Below the pieces are notes generated by a model. The model was not told the DNA's origin, made no database searches, and worked only from the letters and a program-made list of their open reading frames with translations. Positions 52,176 to 60,997 of a DNA stretch of 64,000 nucleotides are shown in pieces. Source of the DNA: an uncultured Clostridia bacterium. GTDB lineage: Bacteria; Bacillota; Clostridia; Christensenellales; Aristaeellaceae. Within the stretch, counting starts at the first letter, position 1; each line of letters starts with the position of its first letter. The stretch spans positions 1-64,000 of the forward strand of contig CAMVFE010000008.1 in assembly GCA_947166705.1 (NCBI GenBank). Direction: 5' to 3'. The position numbers were made by a program, and so were the translations under genes.

Positions 52176-52781
52176 TCAGGCGAACTTCTTGATGATGGTC
52201 ATTTCCACCTCGCGCCCGCGGATGGAAACCTTCACATCGTCCGCCACATGGGCGACGACCGACTTCTCCAGCTCGTCCCAGGCTTCCTTCGCCCCGCTGG
52301 CGTTCTGCCGGACCTGGGAGGAAAGGGCCTCCTCATAGCGGAGCATCGACCATTCCCAGTCCAGCGTGGGCTGAGAGGAATAGTCGTACATGCCCTGAAG
52401 CATGAGCGGGGTGCTGATGGAGGCGATGTCCTCATCCGCGCCGCGGTCAAAGAAATCCCGCAGCCGGCCCATCAGCCCGCGGGCGGATTCGTTCTTCCCG
52501 CTGGAGGAAGCGGCGAGCAGCTGCTCGCGCTTCACGCTGTCCATGGGCGTCACGACGCGCAGGTGGAGATCGTATTCCTGATCCGAATCCTCGATCCAGA
52601 ATTCGCCTTCGCTTTCCCCGGTCAGGGAACGCATCATGCCCATCATCTCTTCGGTCAGCAGCCGCAGATGCAGCCGGTTCTTCGCGGAAAGGCCCTTGTA
52701 ATCCGCGACTTTATCCACCTCGTTCAGCGCATTTTCCATCCGGGCGCCCTTGCTGGAAATCAGAATGACATCTGTTTTCAT
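52176..52781 (-). CDS. Uncharacterised cytoplasmic protein, possibly a degenerate HATPase-like fold
   Basis: The 201-residue protein starts at ATG 52781 (MKTDVILISSKGARMEN), 11 bases after AAGGAG; a longer start at 52844 lacks support. It has no signal or membrane helix. The early part, NRLHLRLLTEEMMGMMRSLTGE, recalls the N-box helix of RsbW-like ATPases (LR-LLxEE), as in the MATE fusion next door (LCIEEMAGNTVIHGFG), but lacks the asparagine. No other nucleotide motif is clear. I did not identify a known family. It converges on the MATE gene and is divergent from nnr. Confidence 0.5.
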   Translation of the reverse strand: MKTDVILISSKGARMENALNEVDKVADYKGLSAKNRLHLRLLTEEMMGMMRSLTGESEGEFWIEDSDQEYDLHLRVVTPMDSVKREQLLAASSSGKNESARGLMGRLRDFFDRGADEDIASISTPLMLQGMYDYSSQPTLDWEWSMLRYEEALSSQVRQNASGAKEAWDELEKSVVAHVADDVKVSIRGREVEMTIIKKFA

Positions 52782-52842
52782 GGCTGTAATCACTCCTTGC
52801 TGAATTGCGGGAAGAGCCTGCCGTGCTTCGCCCGCCCCGCTC

Positions 52843-52871
52843 ATATTAAATCATTACCCCGCAAATGTCCA
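52843..52871 (-). promoter_or_regulatory. Promoter of the uncharacterised gene
   Basis: Reverse-strand TGGACA (52871-52866) and TAATAT (52848-52843) are 17 bases apart, 62 bases before the ATG. Confidence 0.58.
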
Positions 52872-52927
52872 GTAAAAAATCGGGACACGCCGATCCCGCC
52901 GGCGAACGCGGGAAAGGGCGGAAAGGA

Positions 52928-52958
52928 TTGACAGGAGGGCTGCTTTCCGACATATAAT
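52928..52958 (+). promoter_or_regulatory. Promoter of nnr
   Basis: TTGACA (52928-52933) and TATAAT (52953-52958) are both consensus; the spacer is 19 bases, longer than ideal. The nnr ATG is 75 bases on. Confidence 0.65.
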
Positions 52959-53032
52959 AATGAATCAAAACAAAGAGCGGAACCGGGCAGGATTGCGTTT
53001 CCCCCTCAAAAAACAGAAAGGCAGGACGAAGG

Positions 53033-54538
53033 ATGAAGAGGATCCTGGATGTGGCATCCATGCGGAGCAGCGACGAGGCGGCCATCGCTGCCGGAACGCC
53101 GGGGCGCGTGCTGATGGGCCGGGCCGGGGAGGCGATCTTCCGCGCGGCGGAATGGCGGGCGCCCGCGGCGGTGGTGTGCGGAAAGGGAAACAACGGGGGC
53201 GACGGCTGCGCGCTGGCCGTATGCATGGCGGACGCGGGCATCCCCTGCACGCTGATTCTTCCCGGAGGGCCCCTGTCCCCGGATGCGGAGGCCTGGCGGG
53301 AGGAATGCAGGCGCCGCTCGGTTCCCGAGCAGTCCTGGGCGGAAACCGAAAGCCTGGCGGGCTTCGAATCCGTGGCGGACTGCATCTTCGGCACCGGCTT
53401 CCGCGGAAAAGCGGAGGGGGAGGCGGCAAGGATGATCCGCCTGATCAACGGGAGCGGCGCTTTCGTGGTCAGCGCGGACATCAACAGCGGCCTGAACGGG
53501 GACAGCGGCCTGGCGGAGACGGCGGTCCGGAGCGACCTTACGGTTTCCGTGGGGTGGTTCCAGCCGGGCCACTTTCTGAACCGCGCCATGGACCTGATGG
53601 GACGGAAGGTGAACCGGGAGATCGGGATTCCGCCCCTGGGGCCGGACCGGCGGCTGATGGAGGCGGAGGATGCCGCGGAGCTGTTTCCGCCCCGGGCGCA
53701 TTTCGCGAACAAGGGAACCTACGGCTATATCGGCCTGATCGGCGGCAGCCTGCGGTACAGCGGCGCCATCCGGCTGGCGTCCGCGGCGAATGCCGCCATG
53801 CGCGCCGGAGCCGGCGTCGTGCGCGCGGGGGTGCCGGGGAGCCTGTGCGGAGCGCTGATTCCGCTGATGCTGGAGAGCACCCTTTTTCCGCTGAGCGACG
53901 GGGAGGAGGGGCTGCAATTCCGGCGGGAGGAATGGGAGGAGATGATCCGCGGCCTCCGGGTGATCGCCCTGGGCATGGGCATGGGGAACGGGGACGCTGT
54001 CAGGGAGGGGCTGGCGTTCCTGACGGAAGCATATTCCGGGACGCTGATCATTGACGCCGACGGGCTGAACGCCCTGGCGGGAATGCTGCGGGAGAAGCCG
54101 GATATGCTGAAAAGGGCGGCCTGCCGGATCCTGCTGACGCCGCATCCCGGGGAGTTTTCCAGGCTGACGGGGGCAGGCATTCCGGAAATCCAGCGGGACG
54201 GGCTCCGGCTGGCGGAGCGGTTCGCGAGGGAGCACGGCGTGACCGTGCTGCTGAAGGGACCGGCGACGATCGTGACCGACGGGACGGAAACCTGGCTGAC
54301 GGACCGGGGATGCCCCGGCATGGCGACGGCGGGCAGCGGGGACGTGCTCAGCGGTATCCTGGCGGCGGCCTGCGCGGGGCAGGCGCCCCTTCCCCGGGCG
54401 GCCGCGGCGGGCGCCTGGATCGCGGGGCGCGCCGGCGAGATGGCCGGCGCGCGTATGGGAGATATCTCCATGACCGCGGGGGACACGGTGCAGGCGATCC
54501 CGGAGGCGGTCCGGGAACTCCGCGGCGAACCCGCGTGA
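53033..54538 (+). CDS. nnr: Bifunctional NAD(P)H-hydrate repair enzyme (epimerase and ADP-dependent dehydratase)
   Basis: Nnr repairs damaged NADH and NADPH hydrates. The 501-residue protein has both domains in order. Residues 1 to about 210 are the epimerase (YjeF_N): VVCGKGNNGGDGCALAV, IFGTGFRGKAEGEAAR, VSADINSGLNGDSG. Residues about 225-500 are the dehydratase (carbohydrate kinase-like): NKGTYGYIGLIGGSLRYSGA, RAGAGVVRAGVPG, ALGMGMGNGD, LIIDADGLNALAG, LTPHPGEFSRLTG and TAGSGDVLSGILAAACAG. ATG 53033 follows GACGAAGG. It is convergent with nothing directly downstream; a hairpin-rich 330-base gap follows. Confidence 0.95.
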   Translation: MKRILDVASMRSSDEAAIAAGTPGRVLMGRAGEAIFRAAEWRAPAAVVCGKGNNGGDGCALAVCMADAGIPCTLILPGGPLSPDAEAWREECRRRSVPEQSWAETESLAGFESVADCIFGTGFRGKAEGEAARMIRLINGSGAFVVSADINSGLNGDSGLAETAVRSDLTVSVGWFQPGHFLNRAMDLMGRKVNREIGIPPLGPDRRLMEAEDAAELFPPRAHFANKGTYGYIGLIGGSLRYSGAIRLASAANAAMRAGAGVVRAGVPGSLCGALIPLMLESTLFPLSDGEEGLQFRREEWEEMIRGLRVIALGMGMGNGDAVREGLAFLTEAYSGTLIIDADGLNALAGMLREKPDMLKRAACRILLTPHPGEFSRLTGAGIPEIQRDGLRLAERFAREHGVTVLLKGPATIVTDGTETWLTDRGCPGMATAGSGDVLSGILAAACAGQAPLPRAAAAGAWIAGRAGEMAGARMGDISMTAGDTVQAIPEAVRELRGEPA

Positions 54539-54597
54539 GGCCCGGAGACGGGAGCTCCGGGAGGAGCTTTCCCGCCGGCCGGGACGGCAGCAGGCGG

Positions 54598-54632
54598 TGC
54601 GAAGAGCCGCGGAAAAGCGGCGGCCCTTCGCA
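54598..54632 (+). other. Hairpin in the gap after nnr
   Basis: TGCGAAG (54598-54604) pairs with CTTCGCA (54626-54632); inside, GCCGC pairs with GCGGC. No T-run follows. It may help end nnr transcripts. The rest of the gap 54539-54878 holds the promoter and leader of the transporter operon. Confidence 0.4.
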
Positions 54633-54701
54633 TGGGGAACGGCAGAGAACCGCCAGGGAAAAAAGAGATTCCTTCATGGGAGAAAAGTAGCAAAAAACCG
54701 G

Positions 54702-54730
54702 TTGACATCTTCCTGCGGGTATGCTATATT
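54702..54730 (+). promoter_or_regulatory. Promoter of the ABC transporter operon
   Basis: Consensus TTGACA (54702-54707) and TATATT (54725-54730) with a 17-base spacer. The transcript would start near 54737, leaving a leader of about 140 bases before the binding-protein gene. Confidence 0.75.
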
Positions 54731-54812
54731 TCCCTCGGTTGAATGTACTGAATAGCATCCTTTTTTCCCGGATTCCCCATGAAAGGCTGTTTTTCCGCCT
54801 GCGGAGGGGAAT

Positions 54813-54854
54813 ATGACCGCACGTAGTTTTGCCGCGCAAGCGGCTGAACGATAA
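54813..54854 (+). other. Candidate 13-codon leader peptide and attenuator-like hairpin
   Basis: A short reading frame (MTARSFAAQAAER) starts at ATG 54813, 5 bases after GGAGG, and ends with TAA at 54854. Within it GCCGC (54831-54835) pairs with GCGGC (54840-54844), and a run of seven T residues (54856-54862) lies just before the ribosome site of the next gene. This may be attenuation or just a stabilising hairpin; evidence is weak. Confidence 0.3.
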
Positions 54855-54878
54855 TATTTTTTTAGGAGGCACATGGTT

Positions 54879-56663
54879 ATGAAGAAGATCCTGGCAATCC
54901 TTCTGGCCGCTATGATGCTGATGGGCGCCGCAAGCGCTCTGGCGGAAGCGACCGACCTGCCCCGCAACGAGACCCTGTATTTCGGCGGGCAGCAGTGGGA
55001 TCCCGTTGTGGGATACAACCCGCTGGGCGACAACATGAACAACGGCCTGGCCCTGTCTGCGGCTCCCCGCGGCACCCGGACCGTCATGTTCGAGACGCTG
55101 TACATGTACAACGGCCTGGACGGCAAGCTCTATCCCCTGCTGGCGGACGGAGACTACACCTGGAACGATGACCTGACCGAGCTGACCCTGAAGATCAAGC
55201 CCGCCGCCAAGTGGTCCGACGGCACCCCCGTGACCGCCGACGACGTGGTCGCGACCTGGGATGTCAGCACGAAGATCCAGAACGGCACCTACACCGGCTA
55301 TGCTCCCTACATCGAGGGCATTGAGAACCGGGACGGCGCCGTCGTGATCAAGTGCAAGCTGAACGAAGAAGGCAAGCCCGCGAACCCGCTGCAGGTCCTG
55401 AACTTCCTGAGCGGCGTTTACATGGTCCAGAAGAACTGGGCGGAAGCGCTGTGCGCGGCTCATAACGATGACGCCACCGCCATCCGCACCGACCCGACTC
55501 CGGACGTCGTGTATTCCGGCCCCTACGGCCCCTACTTCGCGAACGATCAGCTGGTTGCCTTCGTCCGCAATGACAACTACTGGGGACAGGATGCCTCCAT
55601 GTGGGGCAAGCTGCCCGCTCCGAAGTACCTGGCTCACACCATCTACAAGGACAACGACGCGACCCTGGTGGCCTTCCAGGCCGGCCAGATCGACGTGAAC
55701 CAGCAGTTCATCGCGAACGTGCAGAAGCTGTGGGAAGAGCAGGGACTGCCGATCGCGACCTACAGCGATCAGCCCCCGTACGGCATCTGCGCCACCATGC
55801 CCACCGCGTGGTACAACATGGACATCCCGGTCATGCAGGTGAAGGAACTGCGCAAGGCCATCGCGATGGCTGTCGACTATGACAACATCATTGAGAACGC
55901 CATGACCAACCAGAGCCCGTCCTTCGCGGATGTGCCGCGGTCCGTCATGAACCCCACCGAGGGTGAGCAGGCCATGTACGATCATGACGCTGTGAAGGAT
56001 CTGCAGTGGGTCGGCAAGGACATCGAAGGCGCGAAGGCCCTGCTGGACGGCGCGGGCATCGTGGACTCCGACGGCGACGGCTGGCGTGAGTACAACGGCG
56101 AAAAGATCAGCCTGAAGGCCTGCTGCCCCGACGGCTGGACCGACTGGCAGGCGGCCATGAACATGGTGGCTGAAGCCGGCAAGGCGATCGGCGTTGAAAT
56201 CATCGCGACCTTCCCCACCTGGGATCAGTATCAGACCGTTTTCACCAAGGGTTCCCAGACCGAGTATGAAATCTTCATGTGGAGCCCCGCCGGTGCAGAA
56301 CCCGCCGCTCCGTGGAGCCGCGTCCGCGCCTTCATGAGCTCCGAGTTCATCGGTGTTGACAACAACTGGTCCGGCAACTTCGGCCACTACAAGAACGACC
56401 GGATCGACGAGATCATCAAGCAGATCCCGCTGACCACGGACGAAGCCGAGCTGAAGGCCCTGTACACCGAAGCCACCAAGATCTATCTGGATGAGGTTCC
56501 GAGCTTCTCCCTGATGTATCGTCCCGAGTGCTTCCATGCCGTGAACGAGACTGTGTGGACCGGCTATCCTGAGAAGGATGACGGCGACAACATCCCGCCC
56601 ATGGACTGCACCGACGGCTACGGCATTGCTGCTCTGTACAACCTGGAGCTGGTCAATCCCTAA
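54879..56663 (+). CDS. ABC transporter substrate-binding protein, family 5
   Basis: The 594-residue protein captures peptides or oligosaccharides for the OppBCDF-type importer encoded next. ATG 54879 is used, 9 bases from AGGAGG (54864-54869); an in-frame ATG at 54873 is too close to it. It has a signal peptide (MKKILAILLAAMMLMGAASA, cleavage near ALA-EA). No lipobox cysteine is present, unusual for a Gram-positive binding protein. The mature part shows the SBP_bac_5 pattern: MFETLYMYNGLDGKLYPLLA, LTLKIKPAAKWSDGTPVTADDV, GPYGPYFAND and the ELRKAIAMAVDYDNII region. Codon use is strongly biased towards C-ending codons, as in highly expressed genes. A terminator separates it from the permease. 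Confidence 0.9.
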   Translation: MKKILAILLAAMMLMGAASALAEATDLPRNETLYFGGQQWDPVVGYNPLGDNMNNGLALSAAPRGTRTVMFETLYMYNGLDGKLYPLLADGDYTWNDDLTELTLKIKPAAKWSDGTPVTADDVVATWDVSTKIQNGTYTGYAPYIEGIENRDGAVVIKCKLNEEGKPANPLQVLNFLSGVYMVQKNWAEALCAAHNDDATAIRTDPTPDVVYSGPYGPYFANDQLVAFVRNDNYWGQDASMWGKLPAPKYLAHTIYKDNDATLVAFQAGQIDVNQQFIANVQKLWEEQGLPIATYSDQPPYGICATMPTAWYNMDIPVMQVKELRKAIAMAVDYDNIIENAMTNQSPSFADVPRSVMNPTEGEQAMYDHDAVKDLQWVGKDIEGAKALLDGAGIVDSDGDGWREYNGEKISLKACCPDGWTDWQAAMNMVAEAGKAIGVEIIATFPTWDQYQTVFTKGSQTEYEIFMWSPAGAEPAAPWSRVRAFMSSEFIGVDNNWSGNFGHYKNDRIDEIIKQIPLTTDEAELKALYTEATKIYLDEVPSFSLMYRPECFHAVNETVWTGYPEKDDGDNIPPMDCTDGYGIAALYNLELVNP

Positions 56664-56677
56664 TCCATAGCTTATAC

Positions 56678-56718
56678 GGCGGCCATGATCTGCCCGAGGC
56701 GGGTCATGGCCGCCTTTT
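56678..56718 (+). terminator. Partial terminator after the binding-protein gene
   Basis: GGCGGCCATGA (56678-56688) pairs with TCATGGCCGCC (56704-56714), followed by four T residues. Partial read-through would explain higher expression of the binding protein than of the permease genes. Confidence 0.75.
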
Positions 56719-56739
56719 CAATCGAGGAGGCAGAAAGCA

Positions 56740-57747
56740 ATGACGAAGGGCATGCGAAAATACTTCAAAAAGAAGATTTTCTGGTTTGTCATCACCTTCA
56801 TCGCTGCGGTGGTGCTGAATTTTATCCTGCCGCGGCTGATGCCCGGAGATCCGGTTAACTCCATCGTCGGGAAGAATATCAGCCCCGGCGCAACCCAGGA
56901 ACAGGTTCAGGAGCAGATTATCTACTACAAGCACCAGTTCGGGCTGGACAAGAGCATTTTCGGCCAGTTCTGGGATTTTGTGAAAAACGCGTTCAACGGC
57001 ACCTTCGGCGTCAGCTACAGCCAGTATCCGAGACTGGTGTCCGACATCATCGGCTCCGGCATCTGGTGGACGGTGGCGCTGCAGCTGCCCGCGATTCTGG
57101 TCGGCTGGCTGCTGGGCAACCTGCTCGGCGCGATGGCCGCCTACAAGCGGAGCGTATACGACAAGGTACTGATGCCCGTTACCCTTTTCTTCAGCGCCAT
57201 TCCGGCCTTCGGCGCGGCAGTTATCCTGCTGGTTCTGTTCGCTGTGACGCTGGGCTGGGCTCCGGTCAACGGAGCATTTGACCCGGGCATGATTCCCGGA
57301 TTCAACTGGAAGTTCATCTCTTCCGTCATTTCCCACTATCAGCTCCCGTTCTGGTCCATCGTGCTGATCTCCATCGGCGGCCAGGCGGTAGGCATGCGGT
57401 CCATGTCCATCTACGAGCTGAATGCGGATTACGTCAAGTATGCCCGGTTCCTGGGCATCAAGGACAAGAAGATTGTCCGCTACGTATTCCGCAACGCCAT
57501 GCTGCCCCAGGTAACCGGCCTGGCGATGTCCATCGGCTCCATGGTCGGCGGCGCCCTGGTCGCGGAGACCATCTTCAGCTATCCGGGCCTGGGCATGTCC
57601 ATGTACGCGGCAATCAACTCATCGGACTATCCGGTGATTTCAGCCTGTACCCTGATCATCACGATCATGGTGCTGATTGCCAGTTTCCTGCTGGATATTA
57701 TCTACGCGTTCATTGACCCGCGGGTCAAGGCCGCGCAGTTTGATTAA
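56740..57747 (+). CDS. ABC transporter permease, DppB/OppB type
   Basis: The 335-residue membrane protein is the first permease of the importer. It starts at ATG 56740 with GAGGAGG 9 bases upstream. After a first helix ([20 protein letters not shown], followed by MPGDPVNSI typical of DppB), five more helices follow, with the EAA loop in [24 protein letters not shown] near residue 230 and the C-terminal [19 protein letters not shown]. All match the BPD transporter permease fold. The extracytoplasmic region after helix 1 has the usual size. It is followed 15 bases on by the second permease. Confidence 0.93.
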   Translation: MTKGMRKYFKKKIFWFVITFIAAVVLNFILPRLMPGDPVNSIVGKNISPGATQEQVQEQIIYYKHQFGLDKSIFGQFWDFVKNAFNGTFGVSYSQYPRLVSDIIGSGIWWTVALQLPAILVGWLLGNLLGAMAAYKRSVYDKVLMPVTLFFSAIPAFGAAVILLVLFAVTLGWAPVNGAFDPGMIPGFNWKFISSVISHYQLPFWSIVLISIGGQAVGMRSMSIYELNADYVKYARFLGIKDKKIVRYVFRNAMLPQVTGLAMSIGSMVGGALVAETIFSYPGLGMSMYAAINSSDYPVISACTLIITIMVLIASFLLDIIYAFIDPRVKAAQFD

Positions 57748-57762
57748 GGAGGTGGATGAGCG

Positions 57763-59022
57763 ATGAAACATACCCTGAAAAATGTCTTCCATTCTCCTCG
57801 ATTCCTGGTTGGCTTCATTATCTTCATGTTCATTCTGCTGACGGTGCTGATCTACCCCTACTTCGTGCACAGGGATCCGCTGCAGGGCCTGGGCAAGGGC
57901 TTCCTGGAACCCGGCACCTACGTCTCCGTCTATGATACGAACAACACCGGCACCTACCGCGTGGAGCTTCCCGAAGCGGCGGCCAACCGCCTGGAGGCCA
58001 CCCTGCCCGTCAAGGACCGGCAGACGATGCTGAACTATCTGAAAGCCATGGGCGCGGACGTCAGCGGACTCGACACTTCGAACGAGCATTTCGAGGAGCT
58101 GATCAGCGCCTGGAAGGCCAATTACAGCGAGGCGGATGCCAAGAAGAACAAGTACGAAGGATTTGCGACCCAGGCGCAGCGCAACGCGCTGAAACGGCTG
58201 GACAACAGCCTGAACGCCGATACCTCCGTGGCGATGAGCATCGTCCGCGGCGAGGGCGACAGCGCGACCACGACCAAGGTGGCGGAAAACGACTACGTGA
58301 AGGTGGACGAGGTCGCCAACGCCGTGACCCTGCCGCTGGGCACGGACAACTTCGGCCGGGACACGCTGACGGAGCTGGTCAAGGCGACGGGCATTTCCCT
58401 GCTGGTCGGCCTGCTGGCCGGGTCCATCGCGACCCTGCTGGGCCTGCTGGTTGGCCTGCTGGCCGGCTATGTGGGCGGCATCGTCGACGACGTGCTGATG
58501 TTCATCGCGAACATCTTCACCGTCATCCCCGGCTTCGTCCTGCTGATCCTGATCTACTCGGCCCTGGGCGCGGAATCCCGCAGCATTGCCACCTGCGCGA
58601 TCATTATCGGCATTACCAGCTGGGTCTGGACGGCGCGTTCCGTACGGTCCCAGGTCATCTCCCTGCGGAACCGCGACCACGTGAATCTTTCCAAGCTGAG
58701 CGGGCACAGCCTGTTCCGGATCGTGACCACGGACATCCTGCCCTACATCGCGTCCTACGTGGTGATGGCGTTCATCCTGCAGGTATCCAGCGGCATCCTC
58801 GCGGAAGCGCAGCTGTCCATGCTGGGCCTCGGACCGAACCCGAACGAACTGCCCACCCTGGGCCTGATGATGAACTGGGCGAAGCTCTTCGGAGCCTATA
58901 CCTCCAGCAACGCCTGGTGGGCCTACTTCCCGGTGATCCTGGTGATCGCCCTGATTTCCTTCTCCCTGAACCTGATGAATACCGGTCTGGACCAGGTGTT
59001 CAACCCGACGCTGCGTGATTGA
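57763..59022 (+). CDS. ABC transporter permease, DppC/OppC type, with large extracytoplasmic insertion
   Basis: The 419-residue protein is the second permease. It has a first helix (residues about 13-33), then a hydrophilic region of about 155 residues, then the family landmark LGTDNFGRDTLTELV at 192-206 and five helices with the EAA loop LRNRDHVNLSKLSGHSLFRIVTTDILP. In ordinary OppC proteins the GTDxxGRD landmark lies around residue 60-70, so about 130 extra residues sit outside the membrane here. The insert is rich in Asp, Asn, Lys and Ala and has no motif I know. ATG 57763 is 7 bases after AAGGAGG. Confidence 0.9.
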   Translation: MKHTLKNVFHSPRFLVGFIIFMFILLTVLIYPYFVHRDPLQGLGKGFLEPGTYVSVYDTNNTGTYRVELPEAAANRLEATLPVKDRQTMLNYLKAMGADVSGLDTSNEHFEELISAWKANYSEADAKKNKYEGFATQAQRNALKRLDNSLNADTSVAMSIVRGEGDSATTTKVAENDYVKVDEVANAVTLPLGTDNFGRDTLTELVKATGISLLVGLLAGSIATLLGLLVGLLAGYVGGIVDDVLMFIANIFTVIPGFVLLILIYSALGAESRSIATCAIIIGITSWVWTARSVRSQVISLRNRDHVNLSKLSGHSLFRIVTTDILPYIASYVVMAFILQVSSGILAEAQLSMLGLGPNPNELPTLGLMMNWAKLFGAYTSSNAWWAYFPVILVIALISFSLNLMNTGLDQVFNPTLRD

Positions 59023-59036
59023 GGAGGTAAAGCAAA

Positions 59037-60047
59037 ATGGCAAAGAAAATGCTTGAGGTCCATGAGCTGACCACCAAATACATCACGCGCCAGGGCGAGG
59101 ATGTATATTCTGTGGACCATGTATCCCTGGATATCGAGGAAGGAAAGAGCCTGGGCATCGCGGGCGAGTCCGGCTGCGGCAAGTCCACGCTGGCCCTGAG
59201 CCTGATGGGCTACTACTTCGCTCCGCTGCACTACACCAGCGGCGAGATTATCATCGACGGCAAGAACATCTCCGGCCTGGATCCGGACCTGGTGCGGAAG
59301 ACCGTGCTGGGAACGGAGATCGCCTACATTCCCCAGGCGGCCATGAACGCAATGAACCCCACCCGGAAGGTCGGAAAGTTCATTGAGGACGTGATCCGCG
59401 CCCATGAGCTGCCCATGGACAAGAAGCAGATCCGGGAGATGGCGGAGCAGCGCTTCGCGAAGCTGGGCCTGCCCGTGGACGCGCTGGACAAGCACAGCGT
59501 GGAGCTTTCGGGCGGCATGCGGCAGCGGGTTGTCATCGCGATTTCGACCATCCTGAGCCCCAAGGTGCTGATTGCCGACGAACCCTCTTCCGCGCTGGAC
59601 GTGACCAGCCAGAAGATGGTCATCAAGATGATGAAGGACATGCTGGCCAACGGCCTGGTCAAGAGCATGATCTTCATCACCCACGAGCTGCCCCTGCTGT
59701 ACAACGTGACGGACGACATCATGGTCATGTACGCCGGCCAGATCGTCGAGCGCGGCAGCGCGCATGAGATGGTCTTTGATCCCATCCATCCCTACAGCCG
59801 CGGCCTGATGCGGTCCATCCTCGTTCCTGAGGAAGGCACCCGCGACGTCAAGCTGACGGCGATCCCCGGAACGCCCCCGAACCTGAAGCACCCGCCGGCC
59901 GGATGCCGCTTCGCGGACCGGTGCCGGTACGCGACCCCGAGCTGCAAGGTCATCTCCCCGCCGCTGCTGGACATCGGCGGAGGCCGGAGCTACCGCTGCA
60001 GCTTTTCCCAGGAAGAGCTGAGGGAGGTGTATGAGCATGAAGACTGA
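59037..60047 (+). CDS. ABC transporter ATP-binding protein, DppD/OppD type
   Basis: The 336-residue protein is one of two ATPases of the importer. It has Walker [11 protein letters not shown], the ABC signature [13 protein letters not shown], Walker [14 protein letters not shown], the switch ITHEL, and the C-terminal oligopeptide/dipeptide extension with the cysteine motif [14 protein letters not shown] followed by GGRSYRC, a possible iron-sulphur or zinc site known in this subfamily. The ATG at 59037 follows GAGGAGG. The gene overlaps the next one by 11 bases. Confidence 0.94.
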   Translation: MAKKMLEVHELTTKYITRQGEDVYSVDHVSLDIEEGKSLGIAGESGCGKSTLALSLMGYYFAPLHYTSGEIIIDGKNISGLDPDLVRKTVLGTEIAYIPQAAMNAMNPTRKVGKFIEDVIRAHELPMDKKQIREMAEQRFAKLGLPVDALDKHSVELSGGMRQRVVIAISTILSPKVLIADEPSSALDVTSQKMVIKMMKDMLANGLVKSMIFITHELPLLYNVTDDIMVMYAGQIVERGSAHEMVFDPIHPYSRGLMRSILVPEEGTRDVKLTAIPGTPPNLKHPPAGCRFADRCRYATPSCKVISPPLLDIGGGRSYRCSFSQEELREVYEHED

Positions 60048-60942
60048 GGAAATCGGAGCAGCCGTCGTCGAAGACACCCGCGAGAGCGTATCCTTCGGCA
60101 CCCGTGACAAGGACTTTTCCAAGGAACCCCTGTGCCTGAGCGGACGGGGCGTGACCCGCGTGTTCCATACCGGCAAGGTGACCACCGTAGCCGTGGACCA
60201 TGTGGATTTTGATTTCCACAAGGGCGAGCTGATCTCCATCGTGGGCGAGTCCGGATCCGGCAAGACCACCCTGTCCAAGATGCTGCTGGGACTGCTGGAG
60301 CCCACCGAGGGCGAAATCATGTTCCAGGGCCAGCCCCGGGATATCTCCACCGGCGCCAAGAAGCGGGAATACTGGAAGGGCATTCAGGCCATTTTCCAGG
60401 ATCCCTTCTCCAGCTATAACGTTTTCCACAAGATTGACTCGGTGCTGCTGGACTGCATCAACATGCGCGGCGGAAAGAACCTGCCCAAGGAAAAGAAATA
60501 TGAGATGATGACGGAGGCCTGCTCCTTCGTGAACCTGAAGTTCGCTGAGCTGACCAACAAGTATCCCTTTGAGCTTTCCGGCGGCCAGATGCAGCGGCTG
60601 ATGATCGCCCGCATCTTCCTGCTGAAGCCCAACATCCTGCTGGCGGACGAGCCCACCTCCATGATCGACGCCTGTTCCAGGGCCACGATCCTGGACATGC
60701 TGCTGAAGCTGCGGGACGAGACCGGGATGACGGTTATCTTCATCACCCACGATATCGGCCTGGCCTACTACATTTCCGACAGCGTGTACATCATGGAGCA
60801 CGGAAAGTTTGTCGAAAGCGGAAAGCCGGACAAGGTGATGCTGGAACCGGAAGCGCCCTACACCAAGCGGCTGATTTCCGACGTGCCGAAGATCCACGAA
60901 CCCTGGGATCTGAGCACCGTGGATCTGCTGCAGAACGCGTAA
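60037..60942 (+). CDS. ABC transporter ATP-binding protein, DppF/OppF type
   Basis: The 301-residue protein is the second ATPase. The ATG at 60037 lies 9 bases from GGGAGG (60022-60027); an ATG at 60031 is too close to it. Motifs: Walker [11 protein letters not shown], signature [14 protein letters not shown], Walker [13 protein letters not shown], and [10 protein letters not shown]. The N-terminus is extended by about 25 residues before the ATPase core. The C-terminal cysteine region of OppD is absent, as expected for OppF. The 55-base gap that follows holds a 12-bp palindrome before the beta-glucosidase. Confidence 0.93.
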   Translation: MKTEEIGAAVVEDTRESVSFGTRDKDFSKEPLCLSGRGVTRVFHTGKVTTVAVDHVDFDFHKGELISIVGESGSGKTTLSKMLLGLLEPTEGEIMFQGQPRDISTGAKKREYWKGIQAIFQDPFSSYNVFHKIDSVLLDCINMRGGKNLPKEKKYEMMTEACSFVNLKFAELTNKYPFELSGGQMQRLMIARIFLLKPNILLADEPTSMIDACSRATILDMLLKLRDETGMTVIFITHDIGLAYYISDSVYIMEHGKFVESGKPDKVMLEPEAPYTKRLISDVPKIHEPWDLSTVDLLQNA

Positions 60943-60954
60943 GCCGGATCCGGC
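60943..60954. other. 12-bp perfect palindrome before the beta-glucosidase
   Basis: GCCGGATCCGGC lies directly after the OppF stop and 43 bases before the next start. It could be an operator half-site, a small hairpin, or chance in a GC-rich region. Confidence 0.35.
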
Positions 60955-60997
60955 GAAGGCCGGAAAAAACAAAACAGAATATGGAGAAACTGACTGC

